64,000 nt of DNA from Parapedobacter sp042666505 (lineage in GTDB: Bacteria > Bacteroidota > Bacteroidia > Sphingobacteriales > Sphingobacteriaceae). The position numbers were made by a program, and so were the translations under genes. The notes beneath the pieces are model-generated. The model did no database searches. It was not told the origin of the DNA and saw nothing but the letters and a program-made list of their open reading frames with translations. The stretch lies in contig NZ_JBHTDN010000010.1 in the NCBI RefSeq assembly GCF_042666505.1, forward strand, positions 1-64,000, in the 5' to 3' direction. Shown one piece after another: positions 42,283 to 51,568 of this stretch (positions within the stretch are counted from its first letter, which is position 1; the number at the start of each line of letters is the position of its first letter).

Positions 42283-44412
42283 CTACTGCGTATCCTCTTC
42301 CGACGGTTTATTGTCAAAAGTGCCCGAGTTATCTCCTACGCCATCGTGTACCAAACCCTCTGCCGCCTTACGCTGATCGCCTTCGGTTTCACCGTTCACG
42401 AACTCGTCGTAGGTGGTACGATGATCAAACGGCCGCTTGCCCAGAATGTCTTCCAGATCCGCCTGGAAAAGGATTTCTTTTTCGAGCAGCTTCTCGGCCA
42501 GAGCAACAAGGCCATCCTGCTTGTCAAGCAGCAACTTCTTGGTTTTTTCGTAAATGTCGGCGATTAACCTGCGGACTTCCTCATCGATCAACTCGGCTGT
42601 TTTCTCCGAATACGGACGCTGGAATTGGTTTTCCTGGCTGTCGTTGAAGGAGATATTCCCCACTTTCTGGTTCATACCGTATACAGCCACCATCGCATAG
42701 GCCAGTTTCGTGATGCGTTCCAAGTCATTTTGGGCGCCCGTTGAAATCTTTCCGAAGGTGATATCTTCCGCCACACGTCCGCCCATGGTCATGCACATTC
42801 CGTCGATCAACTGCTCAGTCGTGTATAAAAATTGCTCTTTGGGCAGGTATTGCGCATATCCCAGTGCGGCCACCCCGCGGGGTACGATGGATACCTTCAC
42901 CAGCGGATCTGCGTGTTCGAGGAACCAGCCAGCGATTGCATGCCCCGCTTCGTGGAAAGCAACGATACGTTTTTCTTCGGGCGATATGATTTTATTTTTC
43001 TTTTCCAGCCCACCGATTACCCGATCGATTGCATCCTGGAAGTCCTGCATATCAATGGAAGTCTTGTTACGTCTTGCCGCAATCAGGGCAGCTTCGTTAC
43101 ACACGTTCGCAATCTCGGCGCCGGCGAAACCTGGCGTTTGTGCCGACAGCTTCTTAGCATCGACCTCTGCCGCCAATTTCAACGGCTTGAGGTGCACTTT
43201 AAAAATCTGCTCACGTCCCACCAAATCGGGTTTATCAATGGAAATCTGGCGGTCGAACCGTCCCGGACGAAGGAGTGCCGAATCGAGTACATCGGGCCGG
43301 TTGGTTGCGGCCATGATGATAATGCCGGAGTCCGTGCCGAAGCCATCCATTTCGACCAGTAACTGATTGAGCGTGTTCTCGCGTTCGTCGTTCCCGCCCA
43401 TGACGCTGTTTTTCCCTCGCGCGCGACCGATCGCATCGATTTCATCGATAAAGATGATACAGGGCGCTTTATCTTTCGCTTGGCGGAAAAGGTCCCGCAC
43501 ACGCGAAGCCCCTACCCCCACGAACATCTCCACGAAATCGGATCCCGACAGCGAGAAAAAAGGCACTTGTGCTTCGCCTGCGACCGCTTTGGCCAGCAGG
43601 GTTTTCCCGGTTCCGGGAGATCCGACCAGTAATGCCCCTTTGGGTATCTTACCGCCCAAGTTGGTGTACTTCTTTGGGTTTTTCAGGAAATCCACGATTT
43701 CCATCACTTCCTGCTTTGCTTCTTCAAGGCCGGCAACATCACTGAAGGTGATGGCCACTTGCGATTCTTTATCGAATAGGGTTGCCTTGGATTTTCCGAT
43801 GTTGAAAATCTGCCCGCCGGGACCGGCACCGCCGCCCCCCATGCGCCGCATGATAAAAATCCAGAAAACGATAATCAGCACCAATGGCAACATGATGGAG
43901 AAAATCCAACCGGTCCATGCATTGGTACGATCTTCCAATCGCAGCGAAACCTGCTCATTCGGATCGAGGCCTTGTTGTGCTTCACTTAGCTTACGTTCCA
44001 AGGCATCGTAAGAGCCATCCGTAAAGAAATATTGGGGGCCGGTCGACGGCGTAAGCATCAGCCCATTCGAACTGGGCTGTACATTTTTATATTTCGGATC
44101 GGATAGCCGCTCTTTTTTTATAAAAACTTCGACAAAATACAGATCATTGCGCTTATAGGCGACCAAGCGATCCACATCGCCGGGTTTCAGCATTTTTTCT
44201 TCAAACTCCTGATAGGTGATCTGTTCCGCTTTGTCGTCGCTGAACATATATTGCAGGGCAAAAAAGCCGAAAATCATCGCCACCCACAACCACATGATGT
44301 TGAATCGTGGCGGTTTTGGCGTCACCTTTTTGCTGGGTATTCTTTTTATTTTATCGGGTCCGTTAGGCATACCTGTTCTTCTCTTTTGTTTAGTCTCACT
44401 TTTATTACGCAC
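42283..44412 (-). CDS. ftsH: ATP-dependent zinc metalloprotease FtsH
   Basis: A 709-residue membrane AAA protease that degrades misfolded membrane proteins and short-lived regulators. Two membrane helices (about residues 38-58 and 165-190) flank a periplasmic segment. The AAA domain has Walker A VGSPGTGKTLLAKAV, Walker B IIFIDEIDAIGR and the SRH segment; the protease zinc site is FHEAGHAIAGW. Its start overlaps the rsfS stop by 8 nt; an internal ATG at 44370 is an alternative start without overlap. The C-terminal tail is charged and probably disordered, as in homologues. Confidence 0.95.
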   Translation of the reverse strand: MRNKSETKQKRRTGMPNGPDKIKRIPSKKVTPKPPRFNIMWLWVAMIFGFFALQYMFSDDKAEQITYQEFEEKMLKPGDVDRLVAYKRNDLYFVEVFIKKERLSDPKYKNVQPSSNGLMLTPSTGPQYFFTDGSYDALERKLSEAQQGLDPNEQVSLRLEDRTNAWTGWIFSIMLPLVLIIVFWIFIMRRMGGGGAGPGGQIFNIGKSKATLFDKESQVAITFSDVAGLEEAKQEVMEIVDFLKNPKKYTNLGGKIPKGALLVGSPGTGKTLLAKAVAGEAQVPFFSLSGSDFVEMFVGVGASRVRDLFRQAKDKAPCIIFIDEIDAIGRARGKNSVMGGNDERENTLNQLLVEMDGFGTDSGIIIMAATNRPDVLDSALLRPGRFDRQISIDKPDLVGREQIFKVHLKPLKLAAEVDAKKLSAQTPGFAGAEIANVCNEAALIAARRNKTSIDMQDFQDAIDRVIGGLEKKNKIISPEEKRIVAFHEAGHAIAGWFLEHADPLVKVSIVPRGVAALGYAQYLPKEQFLYTTEQLIDGMCMTMGGRVAEDITFGKISTGAQNDLERITKLAYAMVAVYGMNQKVGNISFNDSQENQFQRPYSEKTAELIDEEVRRLIADIYEKTKKLLLDKQDGLVALAEKLLEKEILFQADLEDILGKRPFDHRTTYDEFVNGETEGDQRKAAEGLVHDGVGDNSGTFDNKPSEEDTQ

Positions 44413-44779
44413 TCTGATAATACTCTAATTCGGCATCGCCCCAAAGTTCCTCGATGCCATAAAATTTGCGTTTGTCTGTTTTGAAAATGTGTACAACCAC
44501 GTCTACGAAGTCAAGCAAAATCCATTCGCCATGCTCAAGTCCCTCTTTTCGCCAAGGCTCCTGGTGTAAGGCTTTGAATACTTCCTCTTCGACGCTTCTG
44601 GCCAGCGCATTGACCTGTGTGGCAGAATCTGCGTGGCAAATTACAAAATAATCCGAAACCGAGCTACGGATGTTTCTCAAATCAAGCCGCACAATCTCAT
44701 TCCCTTTCTTCTCCTGCATACCGTGGATAATGACCTCCGATAAGCGGGCTGACATGGCTGATTTTTTGTTTTTTATCAT
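44405..44779 (-). CDS. rsfS: Ribosomal silencing factor
   Basis: A 124-residue RsfS (Iojap family). It binds ribosomal protein L14 and blocks subunit joining when nutrients run low. Diagnostic sequence: VRLDLRNIRSSVSDYFVICH, ALARSVEEEV, GEWILLDFVDVVVHIF and RKFYGIEELWGDAE. The start is 17 nt from the leftmost possible start of the divergent birA gene, so promoters of the two overlap. It precedes ftsH with an overlap of 8 nt. Confidence 0.93.
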   Translation of the reverse strand: MIKNKKSAMSARLSEVIIHGMQEKKGNEIVRLDLRNIRSSVSDYFVICHADSATQVNALARSVEEEVFKALHQEPWRKEGLEHGEWILLDFVDVVVHIFKTDKRKFYGIEELWGDAELEYYQSA

Positions 44780-44791
44780 TAAAAATAATTA

Positions 44792-44799
44792 TAGCTTTG
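44792..44799 (+). promoter_or_regulatory. Promoter -7 box for birA
   Basis: TAGCTTTG, an exact TAnnTTTG match, lies 30 nt upstream of the TTG start I chose at 44830 and overlaps the more upstream TTG at 44797, which argues against that codon as the start. Confidence 0.5.
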
Positions 44800-44829
44800 G
44801 GCAATATTACCCCTTTAACTTTATTTGTA

Positions 44830-45600
44830 TTGCAAAGTAACACATTTTCGGGATTATTTGACTGTCGAAATGTTATTACGTTACAGCGGGTATCTTCTAC
44901 CAATGAATTCCTCAAGGAAGAACTGTCAAAATCCACGCCACTTCCTGAAGGCACTGTAATAATGGCAGTTGACCAATATGCTGGCAGGGGACAAAAGGGA
45001 ACCGTGTGGCAAAGCGAACCGGGCAAAAATCTAACAGTCAGCCTACTGCTCATGCCTTCTTTCTCGGATCCCAAAGATCAATTCCGCCTCACGGTGGCCA
45101 TCAGCATTGCCTTGGTTCAATGGCTGGAAACCTTGCTTCAGACCCCCGTAAGGATAAAATGGCCCAATGATATGTATGTGGGCAACCAGAAAATCGGGGG
45201 CATTCTGATTGAAAATATCCTTAAGGGAAAAGTCTGGAAATCGGCCATTATTGGCATCGGTATCAACGTAAACCAAACCGCCTTTGATCCCGCTATTGAT
45301 CCACACACAACTTCCGTCAAACAAATTTTACAAAAGGATTTCGATCTTACTGAATTGTTGACTGATCTTTGCGTCCTTATTGAGCAGGAATATGAGGGGC
45401 TAAAAAAGGCAGCCTACAAATCCCAGTTCGCATTCTACACGCAACACCTGTATCGCCTCGGCGAATCGCATCCGTTTCTGGTGGATGGCGTACGCGTACA
45501 AGGCGTGTTGAGCGGGGTAACCGAAACGGGGCGGTTACAGGTCGACTTTAACGGTCACATAGTCGACTTCGACATCAAGGAAATCGCCTTTGTCGTTTGA
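44830..45600 (+). CDS. birA: Biotin--[acetyl-CoA-carboxylase] ligase
   Basis: A biotin protein ligase of 256 residues without an N-terminal DNA-binding domain (class I). It activates biotin as biotinyl-AMP and attaches it to the biotin carboxyl carrier protein. Motifs: STNEFLKE, the adenylate loop GRGQKGTVWQSEPGKNL, and KWPNDMYVGNQKIGGILIEN. I chose TTG 44830, which gives the homologue-like start MQSNTFSGLF; a TTG at 44797 is open but overlaps the promoter box. No ATG is available near the N-terminus. Confidence 0.9.
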   Translation: MQSNTFSGLFDCRNVITLQRVSSTNEFLKEELSKSTPLPEGTVIMAVDQYAGRGQKGTVWQSEPGKNLTVSLLLMPSFSDPKDQFRLTVAISIALVQWLETLLQTPVRIKWPNDMYVGNQKIGGILIENILKGKVWKSAIIGIGINVNQTAFDPAIDPHTTSVKQILQKDFDLTELLTDLCVLIEQEYEGLKKAAYKSQFAFYTQHLYRLGESHPFLVDGVRVQGVLSGVTETGRLQVDFNGHIVDFDIKEIAFVV

Positions 45601-45611
45601 TCAGAATTGCT

Positions 45612-45619
45612 TACCTTTG
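45612..45619 (+). promoter_or_regulatory. Promoter -7 box for the DsbD-alpha-like gene
   Basis: TACCTTTG, exact TAnnTTTG, about 80 nt upstream of the ATG at 45702, leaving a real 5' leader in contrast to many neighbours. Confidence 0.5.
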
Positions 45620-45701
45620 CAGGCCAAACACCTGGAAACTCATAGGATTAAACCTCTGTAGGAAAGTAAGGTCTTATTCCTATATTTTACATGTAACATG
45701 A

Positions 45702-46160
45702 ATGATTATGACGAAGAATTTTTTATTGGCGGCAATCGTAGTTTTACTTGCAGCCACCGGTGTTTCGGCGCAGATTGAGCGGCCCGTTAAATGGCAGTTC
45801 GGCGCGAAGAAAATCAGCAAAGACGAGGCCGTTATTTTTATGAAAGCTACCATCGATAACGGATGGCATATCTACTCGCAGCATGTGGAAGAGGGTGGCC
45901 CCATCAAAACCAGCTTCGCCTTTACACCTTCCGGCGATTTTACGTTGACGGGCAAAACCGCCGAGCCCAAACCGAAGGTTAAATACGAGGAAGTATTTAA
46001 GATGGATGTGGGTTACTTTGACAAAGAAGTGGTGTTCCAACAAAAAGTTAAGCTGAAAAAGGGACAAACCACTGTCAAAGGATCTGTTGAGTATATGGCG
46101 TGCGATGCCGAACGCTGTCTACCCCCGGACGAAGTTTCTTTTACCGTGGCCGTGAAATAA
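45702..46160 (+). CDS. DsbD N-terminal (alpha) domain-like secreted protein
   Basis: A 152-residue exported protein: signal peptide (TKNFLLAAIVVLLAATGVSAQ), then a single immunoglobulin-like domain of the type found at the N-terminus of DsbD. The key piece is VEYMACDAERCLPPDEVSFTV, with the two cysteines (CDAERC) that in DsbD receive electrons from the membrane domain and pass them to periplasmic thiol proteins; IDNGWHIYSQHVEEGGPIKTS is the other conserved part. The membrane and thioredoxin parts are encoded by the next gene, so DsbD is split over two genes here. An ATG at 45708 is an equally good start. Confidence 0.8.
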   Translation: MIMTKNFLLAAIVVLLAATGVSAQIERPVKWQFGAKKISKDEAVIFMKATIDNGWHIYSQHVEEGGPIKTSFAFTPSGDFTLTGKTAEPKPKVKYEEVFKMDVGYFDKEVVFQQKVKLKKGQTTVKGSVEYMACDAERCLPPDEVSFTVAVK

Positions 46161-46186
46161 ATCTCTGCCCGGGAAAAGGATCCCAA

Positions 46187-46209
46187 AAGGCAGTCTGCTG
46201 CCTTTTTTT
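46187..46209 (+). terminator. Intrinsic terminator after the DsbD-alpha-like gene
   Basis: Stem AAGGCAG (46187-46193), loop TCTG, CTGCCTT (46198-46204), running into a T-tract up to 46209. It separates the alpha-domain gene from dsbD, which has its own -7 box just downstream. Confidence 0.8.
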
Positions 46210-46214
46210 ATTAG

Positions 46215-46222
46215 TATGTTTG
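46215..46222 (+). promoter_or_regulatory. Promoter -7 box for dsbD-pfkA
   Basis: TATGTTTG, exact TAnnTTTG match, 13 nt before the ATG at 46236 and 28 nt before the ATG at 46251. Confidence 0.6.
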
Positions 46223-46235
46223 CAACCCGTTTTTA

Positions 46236-47969
46236 ATGCATATTAGATTCATGAAGCGTCTTGTTCTTGCGTTATCGTTTCTGTTAGGCACAGTCATCTT
46301 AACCATGCCCCATGGCTTTGCCCATGATACGTTACTCAATTTCGACGACGTTGTATTTACCGATGGACAGGATACCTTGACCGAAACCACTGACGATACG
46401 TTGATGGAAGTGCCCCAGGATGTCGTATTCACCGATGGGCAAGACACTTCTGCTACCGCGTCAAGCGTCGCGGCACCCGCTGAATCGACATCAGGTGTGA
46501 CGGATACGCCCAAATCATTGTGGGGCATCTTCGTGGCCGGCTTTTTGGGTGGTTTTCTAGCGATTTTGATGCCTTGTATTTACCCGATGATTCCCCTCAC
46601 TGTCAGCTTTTTCACAAAGCGGGCAGAAACCCGCGGCAAGGGCATACAGGGGGCGTTGCTGTATGGGCTGTCCATCATTGTCATTTACGTAGCATTGGGA
46701 TTGCTGGTCACGATCATCTTCGGCGCCAGTGCACTGAATGAACTCGCCACGAACGGCCTATTTAATCTATTTATTTTTGCGGTGCTGCTGGTCTTCGGCA
46801 TTTCCTTTTTAGGCGCATTTGAGATCACTTTGCCCAGCTCGTTTGTCAACAAAGTCGACTCAAAATCGGATGCCAAGGGATTAATGGGCATCTTTTTCAT
46901 GGCCGCTACGCTGGCAGTGGTATCCTTTTCTTGCACCGGCCCCATCATTGGCAGCGTTATCGTATTGGTCAACCAAACGGGCAATTACCTCGGACCGGTC
47001 ATTGGCATGTTCGGTTTTTCGCTGGCACTTGCATTGGTCTTTACGGTTTTTGCCATCTTTCCCAGCTGGCTCACGTCCATACCGAAATCAGGGGGATGGC
47101 TCAACTCCGTCAAAGTTGTGCTTGGATTCCTGGAGATTGCACTGGCGCTGAAGTTCCTGTCGACCGCAGACCTCGTTTACCATTGGGGAATCCTCGATCG
47201 GGAGGTATTCCTCGCGATATGGATTGTCATTGCCGCTTTCATTGGCCTGTATTTGTTGGGCAAAATCAAATTGTCGCACGACGCCGACCTGCCTCACGTT
47301 TCCATCATCCGCATCTTTTTGGCGGGCGGCTTTTTTGCTTTTGCCCTTTATATGGTACCGGGCCTGTGGGGAGCACCGCTTAAAGTGATCAGTGGTTTGG
47401 TTCCCCCCATGCATACGCAGGACTTCCGCGTGGCCCCGTTTGATCAGCGGGCGTCGGGGCCTTCGGTATCGGCAAGTTCATCCATACAGAAGAAAAAATA
47501 TGCCGACTTCCTGCATGTCCCCAATGACATCGACGGTTTCCTGGATTATGAGGAAGCGCTTCAATACGCCAGGTCGGTCAATAAACCGTTGTTTCTCGAT
47601 TTCACGGGACACGGCTGTGTCAACTGCCGGGAAATGGAAAACAACGTATGGGTCGATCCTCCGATAGACAACCTGCTGCGCAATGAGTACGTTGTCGTAT
47701 CGTTGTACACGGACGAACGACGCGAATTACCAAAAGAAGAGCAATTTTACTCGAAGGTACTTAAAAGGCAGGTCAATACCATTGGCAAAAAGTTCATGCA
47801 CCTGCAGGCACTACGCTTCAATTCGATTTCACAGCCCTACTATGTGCTGTATTCGCCGGATGAAGAACTGCTGGTATCGCCTCCTATCGGCGCTGAATTT
47901 AATAAACAGAAATTCCTCGCATATTTGGAACAAGGATTAAAAACTTTTAACGAAAAGCAAGCACAATAA
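46236..47969 (+). CDS. dsbD: Thiol:disulfide interchange protein (DsbD membrane and thioredoxin domains)
   Basis: A 577-residue inner-membrane protein. After a signal peptide comes a short acidic linker with a diverged duplication (DDVVFTDGQDT and QDVVFTDGQDT), then the CcdA-like core of about eight helices with redox cysteines in LMPCIYPMIPLTVSFF and VSFSCTGPIIGSV, and a C-terminal thioredoxin-like domain with DFTGHGCVNCREMENNVW (CxxC). It moves electrons from cytosolic thioredoxin to the periplasm. The N-terminal alpha domain is missing here and is supplied by the preceding gene. The ATG at 46251 (MKRLVLAL) is an alternative start. pfkA follows 6 nt later. Confidence 0.88.
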   Translation: MHIRFMKRLVLALSFLLGTVILTMPHGFAHDTLLNFDDVVFTDGQDTLTETTDDTLMEVPQDVVFTDGQDTSATASSVAAPAESTSGVTDTPKSLWGIFVAGFLGGFLAILMPCIYPMIPLTVSFFTKRAETRGKGIQGALLYGLSIIVIYVALGLLVTIIFGASALNELATNGLFNLFIFAVLLVFGISFLGAFEITLPSSFVNKVDSKSDAKGLMGIFFMAATLAVVSFSCTGPIIGSVIVLVNQTGNYLGPVIGMFGFSLALALVFTVFAIFPSWLTSIPKSGGWLNSVKVVLGFLEIALALKFLSTADLVYHWGILDREVFLAIWIVIAAFIGLYLLGKIKLSHDADLPHVSIIRIFLAGGFFAFALYMVPGLWGAPLKVISGLVPPMHTQDFRVAPFDQRASGPSVSASSSIQKKKYADFLHVPNDIDGFLDYEEALQYARSVNKPLFLDFTGHGCVNCREMENNVWVDPPIDNLLRNEYVVVSLYTDERRELPKEEQFYSKVLKRQVNTIGKKFMHLQALRFNSISQPYYVLYSPDEELLVSPPIGAEFNKQKFLAYLEQGLKTFNEKQAQ

Positions 47970-47975
47970 CCTACA

Positions 47976-48953
47976 ATGAGCAACATTAAAAACATCGCTG
48001 TGTTTACATCCGGTGGGGATGCACCGGGCATGAATGCGGCCATCCGCGCCGTAGTCCGCACGGGATTGTATTACAACCTGAATGTATTTGGGATCGGTCG
48101 GGGCTATGACGGAATGGTCCATGGCGACATCTTCGCCATGGATGCCAAATCTGTCGCCAACATCATCCAACGTGGCGGTACCATTCTCAAAACTGCACGC
48201 AGTGAAGAATTCCGCACCGTGGAAGGCCGTCGCCTCGCTTTTGAAAATTTACGGGAAAAAGGCATAGACGGATTGGTGGCCATCGGGGGAGATGGTACGT
48301 TCACCGGAGCCGCTAAATTCATCGAGGAGTATAACATCCCTGTCATCGGCCTTCCCGGCACCATCGACAACGACCTGGCCGGCACGGACTTTACCATCGG
48401 TTATGATACCGCCATTAATACTGTCATTGAGGCCGTTGACAAAATCCGCGACACGGCTGAATCGCACGATCGTGTGTTTGTCGTAGAAGTAATGGGGCGC
48501 GATTCGGGGCTTATTGCTTTGCGGTCAGGCATCTCCGTAGGCGCCGAATGTGTACTCATTCCAGAGATCAAGGTAGATTACGAAGCCATGATGGACCGCC
48601 TGGACCGGACCCGGAAAAACAAGGCGTCACGGGTCATTATTGTAGCCGAAGGCGATGATGCCGGCGGGGCTTTTGCTGTCGCCGACCGCATCAAAGAACG
48701 GTTTCCGCATTACGATATGCGGGTTTCGATCCTAGGCCATATCCAACGGGGAGGCAGCCCCTCCTGTATGGATCGCGTATTGGCCAGCCGGTTGGGTGTA
48801 GCGGCCGTGGAGGCACTAATGGAAGGTCGTCGCGGCGAAATGGCCGGATTAATTCATGGCCAGGTGGCATTCACTCCTTTTGAAAAAGCCATTAAGCACA
48901 TCGGAGCGGTGAATGACAACCTACTCCGCATTGTGGAGATCTTATCGTCTTAA
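47976..48953 (+). CDS. pfkA: ATP-dependent 6-phosphofructokinase
   Basis: A 325-residue PfkA, which phosphorylates fructose-6-phosphate in glycolysis. Motifs: TSGGDAPGMNAAIRAVVR (ATP site), GYDGMVHGD, AIGGDGTFTGA where the glycine after GGD indicates ATP rather than PPi as donor, and GLPGTIDNDLAGTDFTIGYD with the catalytic aspartate; EVMGRDSGLIAL and LGHIQRGGSPSCMDR bind fructose-6-phosphate. It is 6 nt behind dsbD and presumably in the same transcript, with no obvious functional link. Confidence 0.96.
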   Translation: MSNIKNIAVFTSGGDAPGMNAAIRAVVRTGLYYNLNVFGIGRGYDGMVHGDIFAMDAKSVANIIQRGGTILKTARSEEFRTVEGRRLAFENLREKGIDGLVAIGGDGTFTGAAKFIEEYNIPVIGLPGTIDNDLAGTDFTIGYDTAINTVIEAVDKIRDTAESHDRVFVVEVMGRDSGLIALRSGISVGAECVLIPEIKVDYEAMMDRLDRTRKNKASRVIIVAEGDDAGGAFAVADRIKERFPHYDMRVSILGHIQRGGSPSCMDRVLASRLGVAAVEALMEGRRGEMAGLIHGQVAFTPFEKAIKHIGAVNDNLLRIVEILSS

Positions 48954-48976
48954 TATTCCAAAGCGCGCCGGAATGG

Positions 48977-49000
48977 CGGCAAGGACCAGCTGAGTTGCCG
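48977..49000. terminator. Hairpin between convergent pfkA and TlpA-like gene
   Basis: CGGCAA (48977-48982) pairs with TTGCCG (48995-49000) around a 12-nt loop. No strong T-run follows on either strand, so it would be a weak terminator; its place between two converging genes is what supports the call. Confidence 0.35.
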
Positions 49001-49001
49001 G

Positions 49002-50132
49002 TTAATCCAGCAGCTCAGCTAATTTGTTATGCAGGTCTTCTCCACGCAGATTCTTGGCGATGATGCGTCCTTCCGGATCCAACAGGAAATTCGCGGGTAT
49101 GCCCTGGAGTGCATATTGTTGCACCACGTCCGTTTGCCACCATTTCAGCTCAGACACATGTGGCCAATCCTGTAATCCGTCTGCGTGGATCGCCTTTATC
49201 CAGTCTTCTTTTTCCCCCGGACGATCAAGCGATACCCCGAAAACGGTAAAGTTCTTATCCTTAAACGCCCGATAGGCGGCGACAACATTTGGATTTTCCT
49301 GACGGCAGGGTTTGCACCAGCTTGCCCAGAAATCGATCAGCACGTATTTTCCCCGCAAGGAAGACAGTGCTATGGGGTTGCCTGCGGTATCAGGCTGGCT
49401 GAATTCCGGGGCCACTGCACCGATATCCAACCGTTTGATTATTGCCAGCTGTTCGGAAATCGCCTTCCCCTTTTCAGAGTTCTTCAACGCAGCAGATAGT
49501 CCGTTAAATGCAGGCTCGATTACCTCTGCAACCGACTCAGATTCGACATAGGGCCCCAGCACGTCCAAGCTGACCACACTGGCCGGATAGTCCTTGATGT
49601 ACTTGAAATCGATGGCCTTTTGCTCCTCCTGAAGGGCCATTGCCTCAGCTTGAAGCCCTTGCATGAAGACGGGATCCTGCTTTTGTTCGTCTGATGAAGC
49701 GGTATATCGCGCCATTAGCCCACCCATTTTGGTTTGTATGGGATCCAACCACTTTTGGTACGTGGCGAAATCCTTGTTGATGGCACCGCCATCTATTGAC
49801 GCATTTACCAATGAATCCGCTGCGGTAATCTTGATCGCTCCCCTTTCGAGATAGATGGCTACCCGGTCCGGATCCTCCATCTGACGGATATCGCCTCCCT
49901 CATGTGCCAGAAGTACGAGCGCTTGCGAAGGTTCCGTCACGCTGCCGTGGAATTTGAATGCACCATCCATCACGTCGGCAGAATCGAGTTCCGCTCCGGT
50001 GGCTGTGCGGTAGCTTAGGTAAGCCTTGGCCGGGGCATTCAACTTCCCGACCTTAGCGGTTATCGTGAAATCTTCCTGGGCAAGAGTCATCATGGGCAAT
50101 GCAACGATTGCCATCAAAGCGATTTTACGCAT
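49002..50132 (-). CDS. TlpA-like thioredoxin-family protein with N-terminal DUF4369-type domain
   Basis: A 376-residue exported thiol-disulfide protein. The ATG at 50132 gives a signal peptide (MRKIALMAIVALPMMTLAQ); the frame is open to 50204 but that would put 24 residues before it. Residues ~22-120 resemble the DUF4369 beta domain. The C-terminal ~140 residues are a TlpA/AhpC-TSA thioredoxin fold with FWASWCKPCRQENPNVV (CKPC active site) and FGVSLDRPGEKEDW. Such proteins probably reduce periplasmic disulfides and could receive electrons from the DsbD system encoded nearby. Confidence 0.88.
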   Translation of the reverse strand: MRKIALMAIVALPMMTLAQEDFTITAKVGKLNAPAKAYLSYRTATGAELDSADVMDGAFKFHGSVTEPSQALVLLAHEGGDIRQMEDPDRVAIYLERGAIKITAADSLVNASIDGGAINKDFATYQKWLDPIQTKMGGLMARYTASSDEQKQDPVFMQGLQAEAMALQEEQKAIDFKYIKDYPASVVSLDVLGPYVESESVAEVIEPAFNGLSAALKNSEKGKAISEQLAIIKRLDIGAVAPEFSQPDTAGNPIALSSLRGKYVLIDFWASWCKPCRQENPNVVAAYRAFKDKNFTVFGVSLDRPGEKEDWIKAIHADGLQDWPHVSELKWWQTDVVQQYALQGIPANFLLDPEGRIIAKNLRGEDLHNKLAELLD

Positions 50133-50200
50133 ATTTTTTTTCTGTGTGCGATAGTACATGCTACAAAGATCGGAATTTTTACGCAAACGATGGCAACGGG

Positions 50201-51547
50201 TCACAAATACTGTCGCGCCTTGATTTCCAAATATTTGTTTATCGTATTGACCGTCAAGTCTTCCGGTGCCGTCAACACGGCTTGTATGCCATGAAGGTTC
50301 AATTCGCGGACGATTTGTTTCTTTTCGTAGGAAAACTTAGCGGCAATCGTATGCAGATAGATTTCTTCTACGTCCGCAGCGGGTCTGCCCGTTAGTTTTG
50401 CCAGTTCCGTATTTTCGAAGAAAACTACGACCAGCGCGTGAAATTTGGCTATGCGTTTCAGGATGGGAAGCTGGCGTTGCATACCGGACATACTCTCAAA
50501 ATTGGTAAAGAACACCAGTAAACTCCGCTGCTTAGCGGTTTGGCGGATGGTGGTGTATAGCAGTTCCAAATTGGTCTCCAGGTAGCGCGTTTTTTCTTTA
50601 TAGAGGACCTCCATAATGCGGCTAAGCTGTCCAGTCTTCCGGTCAGCCGGTATCACAGCTCCCTTTCGATCGGAAACGGTAATCAATCCGGCTTTGTCGT
50701 CTTTGAGCATCACCACTTTGGCAAGTGCCAGGCTAGCGTTGATGGCATAATCAAGCAGACTGAGCCCGTTGAATGGCATGCGCATGCCCCGTGACTTGTC
50801 AATAATGCAATAGATGGATTGCGACCGCTCGTCGGTATACGCATTGACCATTAATTGGCCCTGCCGGGCCGTTGCCTTCCAATTGAGTGTACGATAATCG
50901 TCGCCCGGAACGTAGTGTTTGATCTGATCAAACTCCATGCTATGTCCCAAACGGCGTATCCGTTTGGCTCCAAAGTCGGTAAGCCGTTGCGATATGGCCA
51001 TCAGCTCGTAGGTTCGGAGGCGTATGAACGAGGGGTAAACCGGTAAGGTTTCTGTCTCGCCCATGGTGAACCGCCGTTGTACCAACGCAAGGGGGGTTTG
51101 TGCATACAACTGGATTTTTCCGAAGGCGTATTCGCCTCGTTTGACCGGACGCAATTGATAGGTAAGGGTCTTGCGACCACCGATCGGCAATTTGATTTCG
51201 AACCATACGTCCCTCCGTTGGAACTGTATCGGCACTTCATCGATTACACCTATCTGAACCGGAAATCGATACCGATTTTCTATATGGATATCAATGGGGT
51301 TGTCATCCCCGTTGCTCAGTCGCTCAGGGACATGCCGATAGGCGTGAAGCCCTTCACGCCGGCGGTAAAGAAGAAGAATATCGATACCCAAAAGCACCAC
51401 CAGCACATAGAGACCCACGGTAGGCAGCACATCGATGACCGGAAAAAAGAAAGCGAGCAGGTATAGCGCTGACAGCGCACCCAACGCCATAAACAGGCGT
51501 CCGGTGAGGAAGAGGTTCAAGTAAAAGTTTTGAAAAAACCGCTTCAC
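50201..51547 (-). CDS. DUF58-domain membrane protein
   Basis: A 448-residue protein with two membrane helices near the N-terminus (about residues 15-60: MALGALSALYLLAFFFPVIDVLP and the next) and a large cytosolic part containing the DUF58 signature GDDYRTLNWKATARQGQLMV followed by a von Willebrand-like fold (CIIDKSRGMRM, the MIDAS-like D-x-S). In many bacteria DUF58 proteins work with MoxR ATPases; no moxR gene is next to it here. It is the last gene of a LemA-TPM-TPM-DUF58 series on the minus strand, 21 nt from the TPM gene. Function in the envelope is assumed, not shown. Confidence 0.85.
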   Translation of the reverse strand: MKRFFQNFYLNLFLTGRLFMALGALSALYLLAFFFPVIDVLPTVGLYVLVVLLGIDILLLYRRREGLHAYRHVPERLSNGDDNPIDIHIENRYRFPVQIGVIDEVPIQFQRRDVWFEIKLPIGGRKTLTYQLRPVKRGEYAFGKIQLYAQTPLALVQRRFTMGETETLPVYPSFIRLRTYELMAISQRLTDFGAKRIRRLGHSMEFDQIKHYVPGDDYRTLNWKATARQGQLMVNAYTDERSQSIYCIIDKSRGMRMPFNGLSLLDYAINASLALAKVVMLKDDKAGLITVSDRKGAVIPADRKTGQLSRIMEVLYKEKTRYLETNLELLYTTIRQTAKQRSLLVFFTNFESMSGMQRQLPILKRIAKFHALVVVFFENTELAKLTGRPAADVEEIYLHTIAAKFSYEKKQIVRELNLHGIQAVLTAPEDLTVNTINKYLEIKARQYL

Positions 51548-51568
51548 TGGCTATGTGCAAATTTCCGC

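Noticed and set aside
43367..44011. 214-codon plus-strand frame opposite ftsH
   Set aside because: Antisense to highly conserved FtsH sequence; serine/proline-rich composition is typical of a shadow frame.
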